A stretch of DNA of 10,000 nucleotides from Actinidia chinensis. Its lineage: Eukaryota > Streptophyta > Magnoliopsida > Ericales > Actinidiaceae. The notes beneath the pieces were generated by a model. The model did no database searches. It was not told where the DNA came from and worked only from the letters and a program-made list of their open reading frames with translations. Shown here in pieces: positions 1-8,395 of this stretch; the stretch's first letter is position 1; each line of letters begins with the position of its first letter. The position numbers and the translations under genes were made by a program. The stretch spans positions 18,485,577 to 18,495,576 of the forward strand of contig CM018895.1 of the NCBI GenBank assembly GCA_009663005.1, read 5' to 3'.

Positions 1-5
1 ACACA

Positions 6-27
6 TTTTCTTTCTTTCTTTCTTTCT
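6..27. repeat. TTTC microsatellite and polypyrimidine tract
   Basis: About five tandem TTTC units. With the TC-rich sequence that follows (to about 58) they form a long polypyrimidine tract directly upstream of an AG at 61-62, where the exon at 63 appears to begin. The tract may therefore double as a splice-acceptor tract. Confidence 0.8.
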
Positions 28-62
28 AATTGAAGTTCTGTTTCTTCCTCTTCACTCTTGAG

Positions 63-332
63 CTCACGGCTTCTGGATTTAAACATCCATCTGCTTATCG
101 TTGGTATAAAAAGGGGCAGTCCTCGCCTGCGATGCGGTGTGAATTCAAGGATTTGAAGGAGAAAGTCGGACAAGCCAGAATCAGAGATAAAATCAAGCAT
201 TTGTTGACTGCCAGTGAACTCGAATACGACCAGAATGGACGAGAAGTTCTCCAAATTCGCATAAAGTGTGCTGAACTCCTCTCAATAGATTCCGTAAACC
301 CATATGTCAGGGAATACAGAACAGTTGAGCAG
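63..332 (+). CDS. Internal exon of an unrecognised gene (90 codons)
   Basis: The segment starts after a pyrimidine tract ending CTTGAG and ends at CAG followed by GTATAT, a good plant donor. Between these sites are exactly 270 bases, phase 0 to phase 0, fully open. The peptide runs from LTASGFKHPS to YREYRTVEQ-like residues (it ends VREYRTVEQ). It is strongly charged, with a basic middle part (FKDLKEKVGQARIRDKIKH) followed by a mixed helical stretch (LEYDQNGREVLQIRIKC). I do not recognise the family. Open sequence of this composition between two matching splice sites is more likely a real exon than chance, but the rest of the gene would lie to the left of the window. Downstream, an acidic stretch near 463-590 (ELFIGKDY, then DEEEELEED across a stop) could be a further, damaged exon. 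The piece could also be a gene fragment carried by a transposon. Confidence 0.5.
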
Positions 333-743
333 GTATATACTGAAACCATGAGATTACCTGCTAGTAACTTGGGTTTAAGTATTTTCAGCATGTGGTGGGC
401 CATTCAAGTTAGTGGCCAGTTACTAAGTATGTACTCAAGTTGTTACATAATCGATCTTGGAAGACTGCTCTGAACTTTTCATCGGGAAAGATTACCAGCT
501 GCAAGAAAATGAAGTATTTTTATAGGAAACTGATGAAGAAGAAGAGTTAGAGGAGGACAATAGAAAGCTGCGCATGGCACCAACAATACCAAGAAGAAGA
601 ATGCAGATATTGTTCATGACCATTGCAGGGGGGCACTTTCTACAAGGAAATGAGAGTTAGCAGGGCTTAAAACGGGACAATATAGGGCTCTACATTCCAA
701 GCAGATATAAGATTTTTCCTTGGCCTATGTTGGATAAAGAATT
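333..743. other. Probable intron and unassigned sequence
   Basis: If the exon ending at 332 is real, intron sequence begins here. Possible acceptors lie near 388 (TTTTCAG) and 463 (GGAAG). Neither gives a long in-phase exon: the first meets a stop after seven codons and the second after 28. A Glu/Asp-rich reading near 530-560 is interrupted by a TAG. I can name nothing else in this stretch. Confidence 0.3.
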
Positions 744-780
744 TAGTGAGGAAAGAAAAAGGAAAAGGAAAGGGAAAAGT
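744..780 (+). repeat. Purine-rich GA tract
   Basis: A run almost entirely of G and A (GGAAAGAAAAAGGAAAAGGA and onward) that reads as low-complexity sequence. On the opposite strand it appears as a Pro/Phe-rich reading with no sign of being a protein. Confidence 0.6.
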
Positions 781-1163
781 TAGCGAATTTGACAACCCAG
801 GATTAAGTGGCTGATTTGGCGTCCGGGATATCATGCGACTTGGCCATTCCTTATTTGAAGTCTCTGTTCTTCTTTTTCTCCTGGGTTTTGGCATCAGAAT
901 TTCTCCCCTGGATTCTGTCTTCGATCGTCTTCCAAAACCACCACAGGCGGATATGCGACGGACCGGGTTACCCCCGTCCGTGGTCAGCAGGTATCTGCGT
1001 GGTTGTGATTATGACATTGGTGCCCTCGTTTTTCCTAGGTGATACGTTGTGCCCTCGTTCCTCGTTTTTTGTCTGTCAGTGTACCATTTCTTTCACACTT
1101 TATCTGAGAAGAGAGAACGATAGAGAGGACCTCGCCGATTTTGGCTGAAAACTCTTCAACCAG
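781..1163 (+). promoter_or_regulatory. CG-richer stretch, possible 5' leader or promoter region
   Basis: This part contains noticeably more CG dinucleotides than its surroundings (for example TCGATCG, GCGACGGACCGGG, CCCCCGTCCG). It ends with a GA-rich block (GAGAAGAGAGAACGATAGAG) and a possible donor, AACCAG before GTTGGT, at 1164. Plant 5' untranslated exons often look like this. Two overlapping open readings lie here on the plus strand, but their Leu/Phe/Ser-rich peptides resemble no family I know. A leader exon of the downstream transposon or of a host gene is possible; nothing in the sequence decides between them. Confidence 0.25.
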
Positions 1164-3039
1164 GTTGGTGTGGCTATTAACACCGATATGTTCATCTATG
1201 TTGGTGTAAGTGTGACACCACATGCTAGTTTTTCTATGATTGTCCCTAATCCTGTGATATTTTTGTGATGATTCCTTACATTTGTGTTGGTTTATCTACA
1301 GATCTGGCCGCATATCAGATGGGACCTAATTTTTTGGTTGCCCACTTCTTATGGTGAATTAAAATTGCGGCTGAGCCCCATTTTATGTCATATATTTGAG
1401 CCACAAATGCCATTTTCAAACAAAAATTAGATTTCCTATGATATATTTGATTCAATGGTGTCCAAAAATCAACAATTCCTTTGTGGATTGTTCATGTTTC
1501 ATTGTTCATGTTACAAGTAATGGTCACTCTGCTATGAGGTATGGTGATTTTGTTTGTGATTATTGATGTTGTCTACACATTCACATCATAGTCAAAATAC
1601 CAAAGATAAAAACCTAACATGCTCTTATTTGTTGATTATTTAAAGTCTTGTGTAAACATATATCTGTCCTCTGTAAAAAGTAGAAATAGGTAAAGAAGCT
1701 CAGTAGAGGATGGGGGTCTTATGTATGTTAGTTTGTTACAGATTGGAGACACCACACGTAATGTTGCAAACACAGTTAAGCCACCGCATACAAAAGAGAG
1801 TATCCTCAATGAAGGATCATGAAGAACTTCAAAAAACTAAGTGGAGAGAGAGAGAGTCCTCAAATTATTTATTTTATGAAAGACTAGCAAGCTGGTGTAA
1901 TTGATTGTTTTTCACATGGATGTGCCAGAAGGGCCAAAACAGCATCAGTTGGATGGAGTGGTGGTTGATTTTGTAATCTCCCATAATGGTTTCAGTGGGG
2001 CTGGATCATCCATAACCCACAGTTATAATTTACAAATATAGAAGGGCTTAGAAGACCTTAGAAATCTCAATCCATCTGAGGATCGTAAACAATGCACAAT
2101 TAGAAATCGCGTTGCTCAGAGCTCGTCTCGAATGACAGAGAAAAAGGTCGGATATGGAATATCAACGATTTGATCGAATTCGACGTTGTCATCCAGACCT
2201 AGAATGTGTTGTGTATAACATTACACAAACTAATCTTCATTAGATTTGTTAGAGTTTAAAGGCAAAAATTATATTTAAACCTAATTAACATTGAGTGGGT
2301 TAACATGGGGGGGTGATGGTCTTATGGACTATGAAGATAATTTATATTATCATGATGTGTTTTGCAAATGATGGCCAAGTTTGCGTGTCAATATGTCGTT
2401 CACTAGAACCATGTCTGTGAATTGTTTAGACATATTGTTTCAAATATCAACGTTATTTAACAGTGATAGAAAAATATTATGAGATTTTAGTTGTATGGGT
2501 ATAATGATGACTTTGATCTATATTACTATTGTGACTAGCATGAATTAAATAATTGACATAGTACCACATTATCAAGAGACAGTGTTAGCATTCTCTGCAT
2601 ACTGATCGGCTAAAAAATATGCTCCCTAATATACTATTAGGCAGTATGGCATTACATGTTTTTGCCGAATTGTCAAAGTGTTTGAAGAATTTCGAATAAA
2701 AGTTGTTCCTCTTTCTTACATTTTTGTGGTTCCTTTTTGGCATATAAGATTCTTATTCTAAATTTTCTACTTCACGAAGTATGTCATTTAATTTGTGCGT
2801 GGGTGTGCTATACATATGTGTCATGTGGGTTAACACTTATGTTCCTAGTTTATGATTTGTGATTTGTTGATTCTCAGTACACCGGGAATGATAGATTAAC
2901 CATATGTGAACGAAGAAAGAAAAGAGGGACGTTGACTATGTTTGATAAACAGTGATGTGTCTATAAGGACTTTCAATAATGTCATTCAAATGTACATGTT
3001 AATGAGGAGTTCTTTGGCCAAAGGGTAAACCGTGGGCCT
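1164..3039. other. AT-rich intergenic sequence without a supported gene
   Basis: Stops are frequent in all frames and no protein family is recognisable. Small items include a GA dinucleotide run near 1843-1855, a seven-base G run near 2309, and a short local duplication of TTGTTCATGTTTCA near 1488-1512. Part of this stretch may be the 5' non-coding portion of the transposon that follows, but I could not find its terminal inverted repeat. Confidence 0.5.
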
Positions 3040-4255
3040 CATGATTCCGTTTAATCGATGTGTACAACAGCAAATAGACTCACTAATGGTTAGTACGCTA
3101 GAGACACAACATGCCACGGACCATTGAGGGTCAATAGGCATACGATTCTGAGGTTGTGCCCATTTACTCATGCAACAGGCCTACAAAACTCTAGGGAGGT
3201 GGTGTTCAGAGACAGTTGCAAATTTTTGTGGATCCTATCGCACCATACGAAGAAAGGCGTACCAAGTTTCAGTTTCTCAGATCAGGGGAAACAATAAGTA
3301 GGCCATTTCAATGCAGTTTTGTGGCGGTCTTCGCCTTCACGGCGTGTGTGGTTTCATCCCGAAAACCTGTGCTTCCTAATGACCCGGCGTGATAGATGGA
3401 AGTGGTTGAGGTAAAGCCCTTTATAATTTATGGTATCATTGAGTTTTTACTTCTTTGATTCTAATAATACATTCCTTTTGCTATGTAATAGAATTGTCTA
3501 GGGCTTTAGATGGTACCGTTCATCCGTCCTCCCCCGCTGAAACGAAGGCAGAATAGGTCATAAGGGGATTACGCGACAAATGTGTTAGGTGTGTGTGAGT
3601 CGCAATCTACGATTCCATCTTGCCTTATCTGGTTGGGAATGTTCTGCCACAACCGAGATGCTGCTAATGCATTGGTAAGGCCCATGGATTGAAAATTCCA
3701 CACTGTACTTGACTACAAACCATTTACACCTATTTATAAAAGTTCGAAATACACTTATTACTCTAATGTACTCACGTACGCCTTGAAGTACATTTTTAGG
3801 TTCCGTTTTTTAACCTTGTTGAGCCGGTTCAACTAAATGACCGGGATTATTAGGCACCAGATAGGTCTCAAAGATATCACATTAACATTTGAGGCAAGGA
3901 ACTGTGGCCTCAACGCAAAGAAGAGGCAGTCAACATGAATCATTCAGGCATCACAAAAGTGTGTGGAGAGATGTCTTCGGGGTCTTAAAATGAGATGGGG
4001 AATCTTTGAGATCTACTCTTACTATCCCATAAGGACTTCAATGTCTCATAGTCACTGCATGTGGTCTTCTCCTCAGTTTCATTAAGCGAGAAAGTCTATC
4101 GATCCCGTTGAACATGAAGTACGAGCATGTGGGAGTTACATACCATGCATTATGTCCGCTCCAGAAGATTCAGAAGATCACATTACACAGTGGAACAACA
4201 GGAGTGGACTGAAATTAGGTATAATTTGGCAACCCAATGTACATTGAATTCGTAG
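3040..4255 (+). pseudogene. PIF/Harbinger DDE transposase (HARBI1-like nuclease), degenerate
   Basis: Intact family members cut and paste the element, using a DDE triad in a DDE_Tnp_4 fold. Motifs appear in the right order but in shifting frames: HTILRLCPF (about 3139) and ILSHHTKK (3232-3255); RSGETISR (3279-3302), then HFNAV one frame over (3304-3318); DRWKW (3391-3405) before a GTAAAG donor at 3411. After an 81-base intron come NCLG and LDGT (3492-3517), which hold the first catalytic Asp. Then GDYATNVLGVC (about 3564-3596), GLKIPHC (3686-3706), RSQRYH (3863-3880), an ERCFGVLK/MRWGIF block (3966-4007), YYPIRT, RKSIDPVEHE (4089-4118) and QEWTEIR (about 4199-4219). The second catalytic Asp reads as Asn and the third acid (Glu, 3966-3968) is kept. 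A TAG at 4253 closes the last frame. At least six frame changes make it non-functional. Motif order leaves little doubt about the family. Confidence 0.88.
3411..3491 (+). other. Intron within the transposase pseudogene
   Basis: The 81 bases run from GTAAAGCCC to ATGTAATAG and are TA-rich. They separate the DRWKWL coding part from the NCLGALDGT-like part. In plant PIF/Harbinger transposases an intron just before the NCLGALDGT motif is familiar to me. The exact phase across the junction is off by one, which fits the general decay. Confidence 0.6.
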
Positions 4256-4433
4256 CTACACATGGGGGTGGCCATGAAAATTCCGCACCATATGTTAAAT
4301 TGTTTATTATGATTTTTGGATGGACCGAATGGCTTATTTTGGTGTGTTTTTAATTTCAATCATATGGTCAACTTCATATTTTATCTGTTTCATTTGTTCA
4401 TACTTTCTTACAACAACATCATTACTAAACCCA
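4256..4433 (+). other. Spacer between transposase and Myb-like pseudogenes
   Basis: AT-rich sequence with a stretch TTATTTTATCTG and many Phe/Asn codons in its open reading. It would hold the 3' end of the transposase transcript and the promoter or leader of the next gene. I see no motif that marks either. Confidence 0.4.
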
Positions 4434-4816
4434 ATGAAAGGCTCAACAATCTGAGCAATCCAATAACACTGGTGTTAGCGGGAAGGAAAAACAAAACCAC
4501 GTTATGCTATGGACCTCAAAGGAAGCGGAGTCCCTACTTGTAGCAATGTTGGATTGTTTGGGTGATAAAGTGGTAAAGTGCCAAATGGTTTTCAAACCGG
4601 GGTTACTTCACTGTGGTCGAAAGAGTTGCGAAAATAATTATGCCCGGGTACCAGCACAACTTAATAGCCAATCCCAACATAGATTCTAATTGTTAAGGGT
4701 TTTAATTAAAAATATGGGTTTATTGGCTGACATGATACGATAAGTGTTTTTGCATGGAACCATGCGAGGTAATGGTGTAAGTTGATGACACCACTGTGTG
4801 GGAGGAATATGAGAAG

Positions 4817-4943
4817 GTACCTTTATCCTATTTCATTTGTGTTATTGTTTTCATTCCTTTAAGACGTCATCTCACCTTAATTTTGCCATTTTACATTGGG
4901 CGACCCATAAAGTGGGTTGGGGTGGGGGGGTAGTGGGATGAAT
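4817..4943 (+). other. Probable intron within the Myb-like pseudogene
   Basis: Coding similarity stops at EEYEK, right at AAG before GTACCT, and resumes with GKAFPIFDD at 4944. The sequence between is T-rich (TTCATTTGTGTTATTGTTTT) with G-rich runs, as expected of a plant intron. The acceptor is not obvious, so the 3' limit is approximate. Confidence 0.45.
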
Positions 4944-5163
4944 GGAAAGGCATTCCCTATTTTCGATGATTGGCATACCTTATTTGGGCATTTTAGGGGC
5001 CCACTGGTGAATGGCCGTGATGCCCCGAAGTTCCCGATGTACTCTGTTCACTAACCCCTGGCCTTGATGATACGTGATGATTGTTATAGTCAAGGACTCA
5101 AGTGTGAGCCACTTTTCGCTGAATGTATATTTGTGGATGTAACGGACTGATGATCCTAATGGT

Positions 5164-5243
5164 AATGTCAATCCTTCAACTCCAAGAGGCAATGTCAATC
5201 CTTCAACTCAAAGAGGCATGTCAATCCTTCAACTCCAAGTGGC
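5164..5243 (+). repeat. Three tandem copies of a 27-base unit
   Basis: Copies at 5164-5190, 5191-5217 and 5218-5243. The first two differ by one base (CTCC against CTCA). The third lacks one base and has a T for an A. In the coding frame two copies give NVNPSTPRG and NVNPSTQRG. The array sits in the linker between the DNA-binding domain and the C-terminal tail of the Myb-like pseudogene. The missing base in copy three is one of its frameshifts. Confidence 0.95.
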
Positions 5244-5561
5244 AATCCGCTCTACTCCAATGACAAACATTCCCGGCCGGAAAGGCCAAAGAACAAGGCA
5301 AAGCTCGATGCCATTCAATGAAATGATGAAATGTTTCATAGTCTCAAACAATGCCCAATGGAAAAAATTGAACCGGATGCTGTGGGGTTGAACAAGGAAC
5401 TCTCAAACAACGAAAGAGTGTCTTTAAAGCGAGTTAATAAACTTGACATGGAGAATGATAGGTTTATGGTTATATACGCATTGTGCTTGAGAAAGAAAGA
5501 TTGGAATGCCTTCTTTGGCATACCGGATCATAGAAACAACGTTGGGTGGATGGGGTCTTAG

Positions 5562-6841
5562 ATGGTAAAGTCACGTTTTAGCCACGTGGTATATGCCGGT
5601 AACTAGTGTTAACCCAGTGTGATCCCACTTTTGTAATACGGGGGGGGGGCGGGTTGGTAATTATTACTTTTGGTAATTATGTTTTGGATGCTTTGAATGA
5701 TTCTACTTTTTGTTACTATCCTGATGGTGCCCCCTATTTGTAAGAGATATGCTTAGGATATGATGATGTAAAAACTTATAAAGTTTTTTTGGCAATGATG
5801 ATGCAATTATATTTTTATTTGATTAGGCAAATCTAAAATCTGTGGGTTAAATAGGGCAATGATGAGGCAAATTATTGAACTCTTCCGGTATTTGTAATGG
5901 CAACTATGAAGGCCATCTATTGCACTTGTGTTACCTCAGATACTATTGAATATGTACAAGTGTTCATCTGAGCCAACATTGTGATAAATGTTTGTTTTTG
6001 ACTTTGGAGTTAAATAAAAGACATGTTTCTCATCAATGAAAGAGGGGGAAAAACAAGATAGATCTCATTACCAAAAACTCGTTTTCTACTTTGGGGGAAA
6101 GCAACAACACCAGAGGCACAACCAAGTGTACGTTGAGTGTATACGTTTTTTGGTTTTTGACATATACACTTTATCTTATTGGTGTCTTAATTTTTTTGTT
6201 GGTTTTTGTGCAGAGAGAACAAAATGGTTGTATGTCTGTTGAAAGGAGACAAATGCGACTTGTGAAAAAATCCCATTGGTATGGTTAGGTTGTAATTCTG
6301 GATCTTATGTGTTCACATTCTGTTTGAGTCCCAAATATTTTATATGGACTGGTTGCTGAACCGCTTGCGAAATGCAACTGTGCAAACATTGTGGGAAGAT
6401 GATTTCCATGCTTCAATTATGTGATGAGGCTTATGCTGAGTTCACTACTTCAACTTATTCATATTAATGATTACATGTATGCTTCCTTCTATATATTTCT
6501 ACTCAACTGAACCGGAAGATTTAATAATGTTGTTTATGACTTGTTAAGCTTGCAAAAATGATACTAAGCCAAAGCCTCCAGACGGTTTTGTAAATACACA
6601 ATTAGACATGACATTTGTTGTATTGAAGGTAATGGGTGTATATAGTGGTTTTTGTCGTATCAATGGTATCAATTAAAGGTGGAGAAAAAGTTAAAATTGT
6701 CCAAATTTTACGAAGAAGACATTGAGAAAGTTTGGTTTCAGATTCTTCTTTTGAATGGAATGTTGACTAATGAACTAAATCCCAAAAATGTGTGCGTTGT
6801 TTGGAGCTCTACTGATTCAATAGTTTCTCATTCGTTCCCAG
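5562..6841. other. Non-coding stretch downstream of the transposon genes
   Basis: The first part is probably 3' untranslated and terminal sequence of the transposon, with a run of ten G at 5640-5649 and AT-rich DNA. Later it holds several short open readings that resemble nothing I know. One follows a good acceptor, TTTTTGTGCAG, near 6211 (peptide CMSVERRQMRLVKKS). Another ends at TTGAAG before GTAATG near 6630 (peptide NDTKPKPPDGFVNTQLD). Each could be an exon, but the phases do not join and I do not call them genes. Confidence 0.4.
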
Positions 6842-6953
6842 GAAGCTGGTCCCGAAGCTGGTCGCAGTGCAGTTACATTTTGGGACCAATGGTTATGTGT
6901 TTTACAACCTTGGTGTTGCCACGTTAACGGTGTTATACGTCTCTTTGTTCAAG
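6842..6953 (+). CDS. Candidate exon 1 of an unrecognised gene
   Basis: Bounded by TTCGTTCCCAG and by AAG before GTAGTA, both acceptable plant splice sites. After one base it reads 37 open codons, starting KLVPKLVAVQLHFGTNGYVF and ending VLYVSLFK, with a hydrophobic second half that could span a membrane. It ends in phase 0, which fits the next candidate exon. I do not recognise the peptide. Open stretches of this length also arise by chance, so the splice-site fit is the main support. Confidence 0.28.
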
Positions 6954-7139
6954 GTAGTAGTCAAATTGTCATTATTGGAATGCCCTTCGTTTGAAGATTT
7001 CTGTTCATAGTTGAATGTCACGATAGCTGCTTTTCAGTCTGGCTATCTGGGGTGGGGGGGGCTTACACGTCAAATTGTCATTGGATGTTGTTAAACCTTT
7101 CAATCACTAGTCTTTTGGTTTTGCTTTCGCTCGTTGCAG

Positions 7140-7193
7140 GAAGATTGCTGCTGGATTATTTCGCGATTTTATCAGTTTGTGAGACTAAGCCTG
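7140..7193 (+). CDS. Candidate exon 2 of the same unrecognised gene
   Basis: A strong acceptor (TTTTGCTTTCGCTCGTTGCAG) precedes it and a strong donor (CTG before GTATGT) follows. The 54 bases are exactly 18 codons and open in the phase left by the candidate exon ending at 6953, reading EDCCWIISRFYQFVRLSL. The splice sites are the best in this part of the window; the peptide is not recognised. Confidence 0.3.
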
Positions 7194-7293
7194 GTATGTA
7201 TGTGAAGAAACATCCAGAATGGTATCTTAGAGTGATTTTATTTTTTAAATAAAGAAGCTGGACACTGTATTTACAAGTTATTTATCACTGAAG

Positions 7294-7386
7294 ACCCAAC
7301 TTTTGGGGCTCAGAGCTGCAATAACTGTTTCTGAGGTTGATCCCTTGCTAAGGACCTTTGTCAAGTCGATGGAAACTTGGCAATAG
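7294..7386 (+). CDS. Candidate terminal exon of the same unrecognised gene
   Basis: After CACTGAAG the phase-0 reading gives 30 codons and a TAG, from TQLLGLRAAI through TVSEVDPLLR to TFVKSMETWQ. It joins in phase to the exon ending at 7193. The acceptor is weak because no clear pyrimidine tract precedes it. A conserved protein's 3' end is possible, as is a chance reading. Confidence 0.22.
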   Translation, partial: TQLLGLRAAITVSEVDPLLRTFVKSMETWQ

Positions 7387-8099
7387 AGCTGATGCCAATG
7401 ATGTCATTATTCTTTTAGGCAAAATTCTTGTGTGGGATGGAGATCTTAAGACTGTCTTAACACTCTGCTGTCTTAATTATCAAAGGCTCTACAGATTGTC
7501 ATAATAGGTCGTTGGTGGATCGGCGTTGAAATAAAGGCTTTTTCCATATCCGTCAATAATGTAGAACCTCAGGAAATTACTAAAGGCCTTTGTCAACCTT
7601 GATTTATACTCTGCTAGCCACATCATTGCATGAGTATGCCAATGATTTGTTGTTACTGGACAGGGTTTTCCAATTCATTTCTGTTGTTATTACATGTCAT
7701 GCAGACTTTTCGCCTGTATATTGGGAAACACTGTCGAAGTGAAATTTCATTTTAATTACCGTGTATTGTAAGAGGAAATGTTGGTGCCAAAATTGTTCCT
7801 TTGGTTATGTTCATTTGATTTATTCTATCTGTTCTCTTCATTCATTTTGACTATAAGATACCTAAATCATTGGTTATTGATGTAATGTTTAGTTTTTGTC
7901 TAGTAATGCCGGATTTTCTTTTTGTGCGCTCCCCTGTCTTTTTTAGTTGTTCTGCTTTGTTTGGGGGTTTATGGTTCGTGGGAGTACCATTGAAATTTAA
8001 TTATTTATGGGTTTGATAGATAAAGAGATAGACAATGTGATTCTAGGTATTTGGCCCCAATAACATTATGTTCACACACCATCTATAACCAATGCACCC
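7387..8099. other. Unassigned sequence, possible 3' untranslated region
   Basis: No gene can be supported. One open stretch at 7626-7742 reads 38 codons, beginning LHEYANDLLLLDRVFQF and ending VYWETLSK with a TGA. It has natural-looking amino acid content but no start or splice context. From about 7780 the sequence is T-rich. Confidence 0.35.
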
Positions 8100-8395
8100 A
8101 TACACCAGTACTCATAATAATAACTAGAATTAAATTATGTAATCTCGTACATAATTATAATTGAAAATTTAAGTAATTTTTTAAATTTTAAGTATATATT
8201 TTTCTCTAATTATTCCTAATAATTAATTTTGGATTAATTTAACCCAAAAAAATGACTTATATATTTTAAATTATATATCTAATATTGAAGTGAAAAATTT
8301 TATTTAATCATCTAATTTATTAATATATAAAAAAAAAAAAAAACTTTTATCGATTAAACCACAATTATATTTAATATTAACCACTAATTAATGAA
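8100..8395. other. Very AT-rich block with a 15-base A run
   Basis: Almost only A and T for roughly 300 bases, with many TAAT/ATTA words and an uninterrupted run of 15 A at 8329-8343. No coding potential. Blocks like this occur inside MITEs and in intergenic DNA of plants, and can act as matrix attachment sites. Nothing specific supports one reading. Confidence 0.6.

Larger units (their letters stand above)
3040..5561 (+). mobile_element. Decayed PIF/Harbinger DNA transposon, coding portion
   Basis: A DDE transposase remnant and a Myb/SANT-like protein remnant lie in tandem on one strand, about 180 bases apart. This two-gene content defines autonomous PIF/Harbinger (Pong/PIF-type) elements in plants. 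Both genes keep recognisable motifs but are scattered with one-base indels and stops, so the copy is an old non-autonomous relic. The limits given are those of the recognisable coding remains. The terminal inverted repeats and the three-base TTA/TAA target duplication were not located and would lie outside. Confidence 0.85.
4434..5561 (+). pseudogene. Myb/SANT-like DNA-binding protein of PIF/Harbinger (ORF1 type), degenerate
   Basis: This family supplies the transposon's DNA-binding partner; related host proteins carry a Myb/SANT-like domain (Myb_DNA-bind_3). The ATG at 4434 is followed by a one-base shift, then [18 protein letters not shown] and [16 protein letters not shown] (from 4507), the start of the trihelix-like domain. 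FKPG (about 4590), then [16 protein letters not shown] one frame over (4604 on), LIKNMGLLADMI (4705-4737), FAWNH (4749-4763) and VDDTTVWEEYEK (4781-4816) complete it. A likely intron follows the donor at 4817. [15 protein letters not shown] (from 4944) and NGRDAPKFP end the domain region. A linker with 27-base repeats (5164-5243) leads to a C-terminal part with RPERPKNKAKLDAIQ, a TGA, and a final open stretch from 5331 ending KKDWNAFFGIP before the TAG at 5559. That end matches the conserved tail of the family, where a Lys/Trp-Phe-Phe motif is usual. Several stops and frame shifts rule out a functional product. Confidence 0.85.

Noticed and set aside
106..113. TATAAAAA resembling a TATA box
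   Set aside because: It lies within an open, spliced-looking exon, where it encodes Tyr-Lys-Lys, and no transcript start context follows.
95..403. A 102-codon open reading on the minus strand opposite the first exon
   Set aside because: It overlaps the better supported plus-strand exon, has no family resemblance, and its Ser/Leu/Cys-rich content is typical of an antisense shadow.
2986..3171. Minus-strand open reading over the transposase start
   Set aside because: The plus strand here carries recognisable transposase N-terminal motifs, so this is a shadow.
4980..5198. Minus-strand open reading with repeated TLPLG residues
   Set aside because: The repeat is the 27-base tandem array read backwards; the plus strand carries the Myb-like protein.
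5331..5561. A stand-alone 76-residue gene
   Set aside because: It is the C-terminal part of the Myb-like pseudogene: the same frame continues upstream through one TGA to RPERPKNKAK, and its tail matches the family end.
5640..5649. A run of ten G as a G-quadruplex or telomere-like signal
   Set aside because: It is a single homopolymer with no repeated G blocks or telomere unit around it; similar shorter runs occur near 2309, 4925 and 7053.
7954..7964. GCTTTGTTTGG as the left end of the MITE ending at 8689
   Set aside because: The match to the right end covers only these eleven bases, does not continue inward, and no TTA sits next to it. Kept only as a weak possibility.
8329..8343. A 15-base A run as the tail of a SINE or retrocopy
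   Set aside because: It sits inside a block that is AT-rich on both sides, and no retroelement body or target duplication is visible upstream.
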